64,000 nt of DNA, taken from positions 186,001-250,000 of the forward strand of contig NZ_QRDQ01000012.1 in NCBI RefSeq assembly GCF_003385895.1. The letters run 5' to 3'. The notes below the pieces were generated by a model that had not been told where the DNA came from, searched no databases, and saw only the letters and a list, made by a program, of their open reading frames with translations. The stretch comes from Flavobacterium cutihirudinis. Lineage in GTDB: Bacteria > Bacteroidota > Bacteroidia > Flavobacteriales > Flavobacteriaceae. Positions within the stretch are counted from its first letter, which is position 1. The number at the start of each line of letters is the position of its first letter. A program made the position numbers and the translations under genes. This document shows positions 1-8,706 of the stretch, piece after piece.

Positions 1-709
1 TCTCATCCATACGACTATTAAGTCCCTGGTATTGATTAACATATTTTTGTGCAGATCCATAATTAGCCAATGCTCGTATAATTTTGGCTAGATTTTCATC
101 TTTTGTTGTTATAGCACCTGAATCACCAAGAGCTCCTAAATTTTTCCCTGGATAAAAACTGAATCCCGCCGCATCGCCAAGATTACCAGATCGAATTCCG
201 TTCCATCTTGCACCAATGGCTTGCGCATTATCTTCGATAATCTTCAAATTATGTTTTTCAGCTAATCGCTTCAAATCATCGCTCCAGCATACTTTCCCGT
301 ATAAATGCACGACCATTATAGCTTTTGTTTTTGAAGTAATTCTACTTTCTATACGGCTAATATCTAAATTATATGTTTCTGGATCAGGCTCAACTAAAAC
401 TGGTTTTAACCTATTGTCTGTTATTGCTAAAAGTGAAGCAATATAAGTATTAGCAGGAACAATAATTTCGTCACCTTCCTTCATGTAGCCCAACTCAATG
501 TAACCTTTCAAAATTAGTCGTAATGCGTCTAAACCATTCGCAACTGCAATAGCAAAACCGCCTTCCTGATAAGCAACTAAATCTTTTTCAAAATCATTAA
601 CTCTGTCCCCAAGTAGGTACCAACCACTATCTATAACTTCTGAAGCAACTTGTTTCAACTCAGCTTCATACTTATTGTTTATTTTTTGTAAATCAAGAAA
701 TTTAATCAT
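1..709 (-). CDS. DegT/DnrJ/EryC1/StrS sugar aminotransferase, 3' part cut by window edge (FdtB/QdtB-like)
   Basis: PLP-dependent aminotransferase acting on a nucleotide-linked 3-keto-6-deoxyhexose. The ATG is at 709 and the frame stays open to base 2, giving 236 residues of an expected 365 or so. Visible family signatures are the PLP-ring aspartate in IIEDNAQA (D160) and the Schiff-base lysine in SFYPGKNLGALGDSGA (K189). The gene follows a hexapeptide acetyltransferase and two 3,4-ketoisomerases on the same strand, the usual partners of FdtB/QdtB in dTDP-3-acetamido-3,6-dideoxyhexose synthesis. That context, more than the sequence alone, suggests the substrate. Galactose (Fuc3N) or glucose (Qui3N) configuration cannot be decided here. 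Confidence 0.88.
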   Translation of the reverse strand, partial: MIKFLDLQKINNKYEAELKQVASEVIDSGWYLLGDRVNDFEKDLVAYQEGGFAIAVANGLDALRLILKGYIELGYMKEGDEIIVPANTYIASLLAITDNRLKPVLVEPDPETYNLDISRIESRITSKTKAIMVVHLYGKVCWSDDLKRLAEKHNLKIIEDNAQAIGARWNGIRSGNLGDAAGFSFYPGKNLGALGDSGAITTKDENLAKIIRALANYGSAQKYVNQYQGLNSRMDE

Positions 710-750
710 GTTTTCTAATTTATTTTCTACTTTATTTGAATATTAAAAGA

Positions 751-1299
751 TTACACTTTCACTAAGTGACCTTCAACTTCTATCCAACTTTCTCCAAAAT
801 TATCTAAATAATAATCTTCGGATTTGCTCATTTTCGTACCATCTTCATTTACCCATCCAACAATTTTTCCTGGCGAACCAGTTACTAAAGCTCTAGCTGG
901 AACATTTTTAGTAATTAATGTGCCTGCCCCAATTAAAGCATATTTACCTATTTCAATCCCACATAAAATTGTTGCTCCTGCGCCTATTGAAGCACCGTTT
1001 TTAACGGTGGTATATTCCATTTTATAATTTTGATTTTTAGATCTTGGCAATTTATCATTTGTAAAAGTAACATTTGGGCCAATCATTACGTCATTCTCAA
1101 TCGTGATACCATCCCAAACATATACTCCCGGTTTGATTGTTACGTTATTACCAATTATAACATTGTTTTCAATAAAGACATGACAATTTATGTTACAACC
1201 GCTTCCTATTTTAGCATTTTTCAAGATGATACTAAATTGCCAAACATATGTGTTTTCTCCAATATCGGCAGTTTGCACATCAGAAAGTGGATGTATCAT
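751..1299 (-). CDS. Left-handed beta-helix sugar N-acetyltransferase (FdtC/QdtC/WbbJ-like)
   Basis: 182-residue acyltransferase built of hexapeptide repeats ([LIV]-G-x4 pattern, about residues 10-150, e.g. IGSGCNINCHVFIE and IGAGATILCGIEIG). The segment VTFTNDKLPRS matches the loop seen in nucleotide-sugar 3-N-acetyltransferases. It probably acetylates the 3-amino group of dTDP-3-amino-3,6-dideoxyhexose with acetyl-CoA in the cytoplasm. Its ATG lies 20 bp inside the end of the preceding ketoisomerase gene, so the two are likely translationally coupled. The aminotransferase follows 41 bp later. Family is confident; exact substrate is inferred from the cassette. Confidence 0.85.
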   Translation of the reverse strand: MIHPLSDVQTADIGENTYVWQFSIILKNAKIGSGCNINCHVFIENNVIIGNNVTIKPGVYVWDGITIENDVMIGPNVTFTNDKLPRSKNQNYKMEYTTVKNGASIGAGATILCGIEIGKYALIGAGTLITKNVPARALVTGSPGKIVGWVNEDGTKMSKSEDYYLDNFGESWIEVEGHLVKV

Positions 1300-1705
1300 C
1301 TTTTCTATAATTTAAAAATTCGTTATAATCTCTCAAATAATCTTCTTCGGAATACATTGCCGAAGCCAAAACCAAACAAATACTTCCGCTTGAAAAATTT
1401 TTAATTTCCCTCCAAATACCAGGCCGTATATGCAATGCCTTTGATGGATCGTTTAAAAAAACTTCTTTTTTACAAATTCCATCATCCAATACAAAAGTAA
1501 ATGAACCGCTCAGCGCTACAATATATTGCTGTAATTCATAATGTCCATGTCCTCCTCTTTCTGATCCCATTGGAACATCATACAAATAATATACTCTCTT
1601 AACATCAAATGGTATTGTAATATTATTTTCAATGACAGTAATGTTACCTGCATTATTATGAATTTTAGGTAAGCTTACTATTTCACAATCATCTACCTTA
1701 TACAT
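1280..1705 (-). CDS. dTDP-4-keto-6-deoxyhexose 3,4-ketoisomerase (FdtA/QdtA, WxcM-like cupin), copy with both histidines
   Basis: 141-residue single-domain cupin of the FdtA/WxcM family, which moves the keto group of dTDP-4-keto-6-deoxyglucose from C4 to C3 before transamination. The family hallmark RGxHAH is present as RGGHGH with H53 and H55, the pair of histidines placed at the active site in characterised members. The C-terminal YLRDYNEFL is also typical. It overlaps the upstream paralog (1698-2096) by 8 bp and the downstream acetyltransferase by 20 bp, so this is a tightly coupled cassette. It is the better candidate of the two paralogs for the canonical enzyme. Confidence 0.85.
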   Translation of the reverse strand: MYKVDDCEIVSLPKIHNNAGNITVIENNITIPFDVKRVYYLYDVPMGSERGGHGHYELQQYIVALSGSFTFVLDDGICKKEVFLNDPSKALHIRPGIWREIKNFSSGSICLVLASAMYSEEDYLRDYNEFLNYRKDDTSTF

Positions 1706-2096
1706 TTTTAAGCTTTTTAAATTCTTCGAAGTCTCTCAAATAATCACTTTCATCATAGCCTTTATTCGAGATAATCAACGCAAGTGAATTTGTTGAAAAA
1801 TTTTCAAGCCTCCTCCAATACATTTTTGGTATATATAAACCATAGTAAGACCTATTTAGAGAAAACTTTGTTTCCTTTTCTCCATCATGAAGTATAACAT
1901 CAAAACTACCAGATATTGCTATAACAATTTCTTGTTGTTCTTTAAAAGCATGACTTCCTCTTATTTCGCCTCCCGGAACATCGTAAATCCAATAAGTTCT
2001 TGCAATTTCAAATGGCAATTGATTAGGGAATTCGAAAAAAGATAGATTTCCCCTTGGGTCATGAATTTTTGGAAACTCAATTATTCTACAAGTCAT
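1698..2096 (-). CDS. Second FdtA/WxcM-like ketoisomerase paralog, second active-site histidine replaced
   Basis: 132-residue cupin clearly homologous to its downstream neighbour (shared YDVP, GSF, W-R-x-[IL]-x-NFS and YLRD[YF]xEF blocks). Its hallmark reads IRGSHAFKEQQ: the first histidine (H49) is kept, while the position of the second is phenylalanine (F51). It could isomerise with a different stereochemical outcome, form a heteromer with its neighbour, or be catalytically reduced. It ends 8 bp inside the next gene. Upstream lies a 61-bp spacer and then the glycerophosphodiesterase gene. Family assignment is strong; activity is uncertain. Confidence 0.8.
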   Translation of the reverse strand: MTCRIIEFPKIHDPRGNLSFFEFPNQLPFEIARTYWIYDVPGGEIRGSHAFKEQQEIVIAISGSFDVILHDGEKETKFSLNRSYYGLYIPKMYWRRLENFSTNSLALIISNKGYDESDYLRDFEEFKKLKNV

Positions 2097-2157
2097 TAAA
2101 ATTATTATTTTATAATTGAAAAAAATCTTAAATGAGAAGGTTATTTCAAATAAATAT

Positions 2158-3024
2158 TTATTTTTTTAACTCATTTAAAGAACGCCATATAATATCAGGT
2201 TTATTGGTATAAATTCCGTTCACTTTATATTTTTTACATACATCTAACGCCAAATTTCCATCATCAATCGTCCACCCAAAAAGAAACACGTTATTTACTT
2301 TTAAGCTTTCAGAAAGATCTGAACTAATCAAATTAGACATTACACTACATCCCTGTATATTATATTTGGGCAATACTAAACTAACCTTTTTTAATAAATC
2401 TTTGTCATAAGTGGTTAAAAAACATTTGATATTTGGCTTCTTCATTTTAATTCTTATCAAATAATCAAAATCTAAACATACGATAACACAATCCTCCGCT
2501 CTGCCACTTTTTTCAATTTGTCCAATAAGTTTATTAAGCAAGTTTGCGTTTCTCCTTGATGAAGGCTCTTCCCACCATTTTATTTCTAAATAAATTTTTT
2601 TTCCTTTTGGCAGAACCTCAAAAACTTCAGTCAAAAAAGGCATTTTCTCTCCGTTTCCTATATCCAATCTTCTAAGAGCATTAGCACTTGTTTGAACTAC
2701 ATTATAATCGGCTCCTGTATATCTTTTAGTGTTTAAATCATGAAACACCATAATTGAGTCATCTTTTGAGTTCATTAAATCAAGCTCAATAGCATCAGCA
2801 TGTAGCTCAAAAGCTTTTTTAAAAGCCCTAAGAGAATTAAATGGCTCATACGCAGAAGCACCTCCATGTGCAATAATCTTGATAGAATCTTTGCCCTTTT
2901 CATACCACTTATTAGATATCGTTTCAGGCAATGATTCTGGCAAAGGCGGTTCTTGATCGGAATTTTCCGATGCTTCACAAGAGGTGAATAAAATTATAAA
3001 AAAGAAAAAGTAAAAATACTTCAT
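2158..3024 (-). CDS. Glycerophosphodiester phosphodiesterase family lipoprotein
   Basis: 288 residues with a short hydrophobic signal and lipobox LFTSC (Cys16), so probably a membrane-anchored lipoprotein. The TIM-barrel GDPD signature is visible: H53 in IAHGG, E60 in AYEPFNS (PENT position), the metal-binding pair E80/D82 in AIELDLM, and H95 in VFHD. These residues hydrolyse glycerol-3-phospho-alcohols in known members. It sits inside a polysaccharide locus, between the Wzz-like gene and the dTDP-sugar cassette. This may mean that it trims glycerophosphate-containing groups or lipids connected with the polymer, but that is inference. Confidence 0.85.
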   Translation of the reverse strand: MKYFYFFFFIILFTSCEASENSDQEPPLPESLPETISNKWYEKGKDSIKIIAHGGASAYEPFNSLRAFKKAFELHADAIELDLMNSKDDSIMVFHDLNTKRYTGADYNVVQTSANALRRLDIGNGEKMPFLTEVFEVLPKGKKIYLEIKWWEEPSSRRNANLLNKLIGQIEKSGRAEDCVIVCLDFDYLIRIKMKKPNIKCFLTTYDKDLLKKVSLVLPKYNIQGCSVMSNLISSDLSESLKVNNVFLFGWTIDDGNLALDVCKKYKVNGIYTNKPDIIWRSLNELKK

Positions 3025-3061
3025 AAACTAAATCATGTTAAAGTTATAATTATACAAATTA

Positions 3062-4129
3062 TTATAAATCCATTTCTTTAAAAACCTTCCTTACCACTAG
3101 TCCAAGCACAGTTAAAAACCCAAATAAAAACCCTCCAATAATAATACCTTTTGCTTTTCCAAAACGTTCTTTCGTGAGTGGTAAAATAGGTCTATCAATT
3201 ATTTGTATCAAAGGAGTTTCTCTTCTTAAAGTTACTTTCGCTAATTCTGTCTGTTTAACAAGTTCTGTCAAAATTGCTGTATTTGCTTGTACATCTACTT
3301 GTCTTCGCGATGATGGCGCCCTTCTTATATTTAAAGCAGGGTTCAAATTAAATGTATTATCATTTGCAAGAGCAACACCTGTTATGGCTCCATTAAGTTC
3401 GCTTCTTATTGAATCGACTTGATGTTCTAATATATTCATATTAATTCTGGCTTTTTTACTCTTCGTGTCAATATAAAATTTACCAACTTCTTTTGCCAAT
3501 GCCTCACAAAAATATTTTGCAAAAAGTTCATTTGTTGAAGTGACTTCCATAGTAACAATGGAAATTTTTTTATCTCTCTGTCCAACTTTCAGTCCATCCT
3601 TGGATAATTTACCATAAATTGAACCTAAAATACTATCATGTACTCTTGTAAATCCTTTTCGGTTCTCATCTGGCAGAAACTGAATATTTTTTAACTCCGG
3701 TTTTTTACTCCAATTTTCTCTCCATTCGTTATTTTGAATATACATTTCAGCAAGAGAGATTTTTTTTCCATCAAGTAAAACTGGGGCTAAAAGCGTTTTT
3801 TCTACCATAGATCTAGATTTAAAAAGCTCCGTCAAGTTTGCTCCAGCAAACATTCCTCCACTGCTTCCTCCTAAATCAAGCCCTAATGTACTTGCGAGTC
3901 CCAATGCTCCTCCAACACCTCCACCTTTTTCGTCTTCTAAGGCGAAAGAAAGGTAAGCTTTATAAACAGGCTTTTTAATTATTGAATATCCGATTCCTAA
4001 AAAAGCACCAATTAATCCCCCAATACAAATAATTTTCCACTGAGAGAGTAGATAAGCCAACCATTTTTTAGCTTGTGAAATTATCTCTTTAAAAGAAATC
4101 TCTTCATTCTTTACAGTTTTATCACTCAT
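3062..4129 (-). CDS. Wzz-type polysaccharide chain-length determinant / co-polymerase
   Basis: 355-residue inner-membrane protein with the Wzz topology: a first membrane helix near residues 33-53, a long periplasmic domain with helical stretches, and a second helix near 325-345 preceded by the proline-containing PILPLTKERFGKAKG. A glycine-rich segment (about residues 68-92) follows the first beta strand. No kinase domain is attached, unlike the Wzc protein at 13234-15678. The gene starts 6 bp after the large SLBB export gene, so the two probably form a second export/co-polymerase module controlling chain length or O-antigen modality. Confidence 0.82.
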   Translation of the reverse strand: MSDKTVKNEEISFKEIISQAKKWLAYLLSQWKIICIGGLIGAFLGIGYSIIKKPVYKAYLSFALEDEKGGGVGGALGLASTLGLDLGGSSGGMFAGANLTELFKSRSMVEKTLLAPVLLDGKKISLAEMYIQNNEWRENWSKKPELKNIQFLPDENRKGFTRVHDSILGSIYGKLSKDGLKVGQRDKKISIVTMEVTSTNELFAKYFCEALAKEVGKFYIDTKSKKARINMNILEHQVDSIRSELNGAITGVALANDNTFNLNPALNIRRAPSSRRQVDVQANTAILTELVKQTELAKVTLRRETPLIQIIDRPILPLTKERFGKAKGIIIGGFLFGFLTVLGLVVRKVFKEMDL

Positions 4130-4135
4130 TAAAAT

Positions 4136-6556
4136 CTATTTAAAAGCTGTTACAATTAATAGTGCCAAACTAGTGAGTACACTACCAATACTGACCCATT
4201 CCCCAGTAGTCATATTCTTCGTTTCAGGCTTTTCAGGAACAACTATCTGTGAATCAGGAACTACATTTGGATATGATCTAAAAAACAAAAAAGATTTAGT
4301 TACATCTGCTTTACCATTAGGATAAATAATATATGCTTTTTTCTTCCAACCTTTACTATCAACGCCGCCAACAGCATTGATATAATATTTAAAACCTTTA
4401 CCTCTTCTATAAGGTATTTCAGAAGTAAGTAAAACATTTCCAGTTACTTTAACTCCTTCATTATAAACAGCAACTTCAATTTCGTCACCTGGAAACAAAG
4501 TCACATTAGAGTAATGATTTTTATCTTTTACAATTTTCTCCCAATTAATAGGTATTGTTGAAAATTTTAAATCTTCTTCCAATTTTTTAGCTAGTTTTTC
4601 ATTTAATGTGTCAGTTTTTGACAAATTTAAATCTACACTTTTAATTTTATCTATCTGATCCTGTTTAATAGGTCTTTTAATCTTCATACCTTCCAAATTA
4701 GCAACAGAAGTTAGTCCGCCTGCGCGCATTACGACATTGTATACATTTTCTTTTTTATTTTCCAACACATATTTGCCAGGATAGGCTACTGCCCCTTTGA
4801 TTATAACCATTTGTGGTTTTTCATAAACTGCGATTCTACGGATATTAACGACATCAAAGGGCTTCAGAAGAAAATTTTTTGCTTGTTCATTATTATCTGA
4901 AGTTATTTCAAATTGTACTAATTCGATACGCTTTGGGTTAGAATCATCAATTACATCAGACTTTACCATTCTGGCAATTTCCACACGTTTTGATGCCGAA
5001 CCAGTAAGACCTCCAACCTGGACAATCAAATCATTTAATGTTAGATTTTCAAAATAGTCATAGACTCCTGGATTTTTTACCTCTCCATCTATTGTAACTT
5101 TATATTCTTCTCTAAAATCTAAAATTGAATAAACTGTAACGATATCTTCTCGTTTTAATTCAACATCAGCATTCAAGTCTCCCGTTAATGCTGCATTTAA
5201 GTCAACGTTTACAATTTCTGTAGTCAAATCTGTTTTTAATCGAATAATTCTTGCTCTTTTACTATAAGCATCTTCTTTCAAGCCTTCTGCTCTTGTTATA
5301 AGATCTGAAACACGCATTCCTTCTTGATATGAATAGTAATCAGGTCTGAAAACTGCTCCTTCAATTTTAATACGATTTTCGAATCGATTTAAAATTCTAG
5401 TAATTCTAAAAACATCTCCAGATTGAGGCTGATAAGAATTGTATTCACTTTCATTTATGTCATGAACCTTAAATTCTTTTCCAGTTTTTTGTATAACATT
5501 TACTGAAGCAGTATATGCAAATTCATTAAAACCCGATGCAAAATTAAGAAGATCAGAAAAATTCTCTCCTTTCTTCATTTCAAAAATCCCTGGACGTTTT
5601 ACCTGTCCTTCAACTACTACCCTTTGATTATAAGCTGGAATTCGTATAACATCATTTTCCCTTAAACCAACATTATCAGATTGATCTCCCTTTACTAGAA
5701 ATCTATAAATATCAATATTTTTAAAAACTTTATTATTTCTAATCAATTCAATATTTCTGTAACTACCATTTTTTCCAGGACCACCGGCTAAATGCAATGC
5801 ATTAAAAACAGTTGCTAGAGAAGAGATCGAATAGTTACCTGGTTGTTTCCCCCCGATCACCGTTATTTTAATAGTCCTAATTTTACTCAAACTAATACTA
5901 ACTTGAGACTGACCAGAACTTACTGTACTATAAACTCTTGCAATCGCCGCTTTAATTTTTTGTGTAGCTGCTTCTATAGTCATTCCAGATACAGAAATTT
6001 GCCCTACATACTGGATAGAAATTTTCCCCTCAACACTAACAGGTATGCTCGCATTAAATTCCTGCACACCATACACGCTAACTTGTAATTCATCTCCAGG
6101 TCCTAACAAATAATTAACAGGAGTAGCAATTTTTAAATCTGGTTCAAAATTTAAAGTTGGATTATCAAAAAGTTCGGAACCAAAAATAATTGCATTCGCA
6201 GTGTCTTTAACCTTGTCATTGGTAATTTGATTTTGTTTTCTTCCGTCTGTCTGACTTTCTATTATTTTAGGTTTATCGTTTCCTGTCGCATTTTTTACTG
6301 CGTATTCGTTAAGCCTAACTTTTAATTTATTATATTCGGTTTGGCTCATTCCTTTTGAAAGTGCCATTGGCTCAACCTGCTCAATTGTTGTATTATTACT
6401 TTTAAGCTGTGAGCTAATTTTGGCTAAATCGTCCTCAGATAGATAATCGACCTTTACCGTACTTAAATCCTTAGATTTTAGTATATCTTGTGCTTTTATA
6501 GAGTAAGAAAACAAAAATGTAAAAAACAGAACAAGAACGTATGTTATTTTTTTCAT
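4136..6556 (-). CDS. Large polysaccharide export protein with multiple SLBB domains
   Basis: 806 residues, about three times a usual Wza. It has a cleavable-looking signal peptide (residues 1-22), a Poly_export domain beginning YLLGPGDELQVSVYG (about 150-225), then six SLBB-like repeats recognisable by the [VI]xGxVxxPGxY pattern near residues 230, 310, 390, 485, 585 and 705. A hydrophobic C-terminal helix (GSVLTSLALLIVTAF) could span the outer membrane as in Wza. It likely forms or lengthens a periplasm-spanning outer-membrane channel for polysaccharide, with the Wzz-like protein encoded just downstream as its inner-membrane partner. It has no lipobox, unlike the small Wza at 15693-16484. Confidence 0.85.
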   Translation of the reverse strand: MKKITYVLVLFFTFLFSYSIKAQDILKSKDLSTVKVDYLSEDDLAKISSQLKSNNTTIEQVEPMALSKGMSQTEYNKLKVRLNEYAVKNATGNDKPKIIESQTDGRKQNQITNDKVKDTANAIIFGSELFDNPTLNFEPDLKIATPVNYLLGPGDELQVSVYGVQEFNASIPVSVEGKISIQYVGQISVSGMTIEAATQKIKAAIARVYSTVSSGQSQVSISLSKIRTIKITVIGGKQPGNYSISSLATVFNALHLAGGPGKNGSYRNIELIRNNKVFKNIDIYRFLVKGDQSDNVGLRENDVIRIPAYNQRVVVEGQVKRPGIFEMKKGENFSDLLNFASGFNEFAYTASVNVIQKTGKEFKVHDINESEYNSYQPQSGDVFRITRILNRFENRIKIEGAVFRPDYYSYQEGMRVSDLITRAEGLKEDAYSKRARIIRLKTDLTTEIVNVDLNAALTGDLNADVELKREDIVTVYSILDFREEYKVTIDGEVKNPGVYDYFENLTLNDLIVQVGGLTGSASKRVEIARMVKSDVIDDSNPKRIELVQFEITSDNNEQAKNFLLKPFDVVNIRRIAVYEKPQMVIIKGAVAYPGKYVLENKKENVYNVVMRAGGLTSVANLEGMKIKRPIKQDQIDKIKSVDLNLSKTDTLNEKLAKKLEEDLKFSTIPINWEKIVKDKNHYSNVTLFPGDEIEVAVYNEGVKVTGNVLLTSEIPYRRGKGFKYYINAVGGVDSKGWKKKAYIIYPNGKADVTKSFLFFRSYPNVVPDSQIVVPEKPETKNMTTGEWVSIGSVLTSLALLIVTAFK

Positions 6557-6605
6557 GACGATTTAATTTGATCTAAAAAAAAATGCTTTTTTAAAATTAT
6601 TGTTT

Positions 6606-7652
6606 TTATGAATATTGTTTTTTATAATAATCCTTATATGAGCCTGATGTCACATTTTGCAACCATTCTTCATTTTCAAGATACCAATTTATTGTTTTTT
6701 CCAAACCTTCTTCGAAAGTTACTGACGGCTTCCAACCAAGTTCCTTGTTTATTTTTGATGCGTCAATTGCATAGCGCAAGTCATGACCAGGTCTGTCTTT
6801 TACATAAGTAATCAAATCTTGAGAAGTTCCTTCAGATCTACCAAGCTTTTGATCCATAATTTTACATAATAGCTTTACTAAATCAATATTCTTCCATTCA
6901 TTAAAACCTCCAATATTATAAGTTTCATGATTTTTCCCTTCATGAAAAACCAAATCTATGGCTATTGCATGATCTTCAACAAAAAGCCAGTCGCGAGTAT
7001 AATTACCATCTCCATAAACAGGCAGTGATTTATTATTGATAATATTATTAATAAATAAAGGGATTAATTTCTCTGGAAAGTGATATGATCCATAATTGTT
7101 TGAACAGTTAGTTAAGACATATGGCAAACCGTAAGTTTCTCCATAAGCTCTCACAAAATGATCTGAACTTGCTTTTGAGGCCGAATAAGGTGAATTTGGA
7201 TCGTATGCAGTACTTTCAGTAAAAAGACCTTCAGCGCCTAATGAGCCATAAACTTCGTCCGTACTTATATGATAAAATCTTTTTCCTTCAAAATTCCCCT
7301 TCCATAGATTTTTCGCAGCATTCAATAAATTCATTGTTCCAATAACATTTGTTTTTACAAATGCTAATGGATCTTCAATAGATCGATCAACATGTGACTC
7401 TGCAGCTAAATGTAAAACTCCATCGAAATTATATTCTGAGAAAAGTTGATTTATAAATTGTTCATCTACAATATCTCCTTTTACAAATTTATAATTGGGT
7501 TTATCTTGTATATCTTTTATATTTTCAAGATTTCCAGCATAAGTCAGAGCATCTAAATTAAAAATTTGATACTCTGGATACTTGTTAACAAAACGTCTTA
7601 CTACATGAGAACCAATAAAACCAGCTCCGCCAGTTATAAGAATTTTTTTCAT
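6606..7652 (-). CDS. rfbB: dTDP-glucose 4,6-dehydratase
   Basis: 348-residue extended short-chain dehydrogenase. The NAD-binding GGAGFIG is at residues 8-14, the catalytic TDE triad at 131-133 (ISTDEVYGS) and the YxxxK pair at Y156/K160. The TDE signature is specific for RmlB. It makes dTDP-4-keto-6-deoxyglucose, the substrate of the ketoisomerases at 1280-2096, so it feeds the 3-acetamido sugar branch. The partner rmlA is not in the window, nor are rmlC and rmlD, so there is no sign here of rhamnose synthesis. It starts 13 bp after the stop of the GDP-mannose gene. Confidence 0.95.
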   Translation of the reverse strand: MKKILITGGAGFIGSHVVRRFVNKYPEYQIFNLDALTYAGNLENIKDIQDKPNYKFVKGDIVDEQFINQLFSEYNFDGVLHLAAESHVDRSIEDPLAFVKTNVIGTMNLLNAAKNLWKGNFEGKRFYHISTDEVYGSLGAEGLFTESTAYDPNSPYSASKASSDHFVRAYGETYGLPYVLTNCSNNYGSYHFPEKLIPLFINNIINNKSLPVYGDGNYTRDWLFVEDHAIAIDLVFHEGKNHETYNIGGFNEWKNIDLVKLLCKIMDQKLGRSEGTSQDLITYVKDRPGHDLRYAIDASKINKELGWKPSVTFEEGLEKTINWYLENEEWLQNVTSGSYKDYYKKQYS

Positions 7653-7665
7653 TTTTTTACTTCTG

Positions 7666-8673
7666 TTAATTTAATAAAGATGAATTTTGTTTTTCTAATT
7701 CATTATAGATGTCTTTTACATCCTGCGAATTTTCTTTTTGCAATATTAAATTTGCTGAATCAGTATGTACAAATATTGTATTTTTTAATCCTAAAAATCT
7801 CGTAGGACTTTCACACCCTATAACCATATTCCCATTCGAATCAATTGGATGCCCTTTCGTAACTAAATAATCATATACGGATTCAAAAGAACCTAAATCA
7901 GACCAAGAAAATGAAGCTGGGACGACTTTAATTTTTTTACTTCGTTCCATTACTGCATAGTCAATACTTATTGACGGGATTTCTAATGATGTATCTAAAT
8001 CTAAGAAACCTTCTTTATTTGCTTCCCAAACTGCTTTTGATTTTTCGTAAACGTCTGGTTGAAACTGTTTCAATTCATCCAAAAGAACCCCTGCTTTGAA
8101 ACAAAACATACCACTGTTCCACAAAAAATTTCCTCTTGAAATAAACTCTTTTGCAGTAGTTTCATTTGGTTTTTCACGAAATGAAATTACTTTATCGCCT
8201 TTGGATTCAATATATCCATATCCTGTCTCTGGTTTAGTAGGTATGATTCCGAATGTTACAATAAAACCTTCTTTGGCTTTTGAAATGGCTTCTTGAATAG
8301 CAATATTATAATCCTCCATCTTATCAATAATGTGATCAGAAGGTGTAACAATTAAGACATCATTGGGGTCACTTGCAAAAGCTGCAAATGCAATAGCGGC
8401 CGCAGTATTTCTAGGAGTTGCCTCAACAATATTTGTATATAAAGTATCTGTTTTGCTCATCACCTTGCCACTTAAATGATGATTATCTACATTACCCACT
8501 ACCATTACCTTATCTGCTAAATGACTATTACGCTCAACGGTCATTTCAAACAATGATTTATTTTCAAAAATTTCTAAATATTGTTTCGGTTGACTTTTTC
8601 GAGAAAGAGGCCACAACCTGCTGCCTACACCACCAGTTAAAATTACATGTATAATTGAATTATTATTTTCCAT
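7666..8673 (-). CDS. Mannose-1-phosphate guanylyltransferase (single-domain)
   Basis: 335-residue nucleotidyltransferase. The signature ILTGGVGSRLWPLSRKSQPK (residues 11-30) is the GTP/pyrophosphorylase loop of ManC/CpsB proteins, and TPSDHII, GYGYI and FxEKP blocks follow. It converts mannose-1-phosphate and GTP into GDP-mannose. The length covers only the transferase domain: the C-terminal cupin with phosphomannose isomerase activity found in the roughly 470-residue bifunctional enzymes is absent, so isomerisation must be encoded elsewhere. It lies in the operon between rfbB and the TviB-like dehydrogenase. Confidence 0.9.
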   Translation of the reverse strand: MENNNSIIHVILTGGVGSRLWPLSRKSQPKQYLEIFENKSLFEMTVERNSHLADKVMVVGNVDNHHLSGKVMSKTDTLYTNIVEATPRNTAAAIAFAAFASDPNDVLIVTPSDHIIDKMEDYNIAIQEAISKAKEGFIVTFGIIPTKPETGYGYIESKGDKVISFREKPNETTAKEFISRGNFLWNSGMFCFKAGVLLDELKQFQPDVYEKSKAVWEANKEGFLDLDTSLEIPSISIDYAVMERSKKIKVVPASFSWSDLGSFESVYDYLVTKGHPIDSNGNMVIGCESPTRFLGLKNTIFVHTDSANLILQKENSQDVKDIYNELEKQNSSLLN

Positions 8674-8706
8674 TTTCTTTAAATTAAAGTAAGAAGTTTA
8701 AAAACA

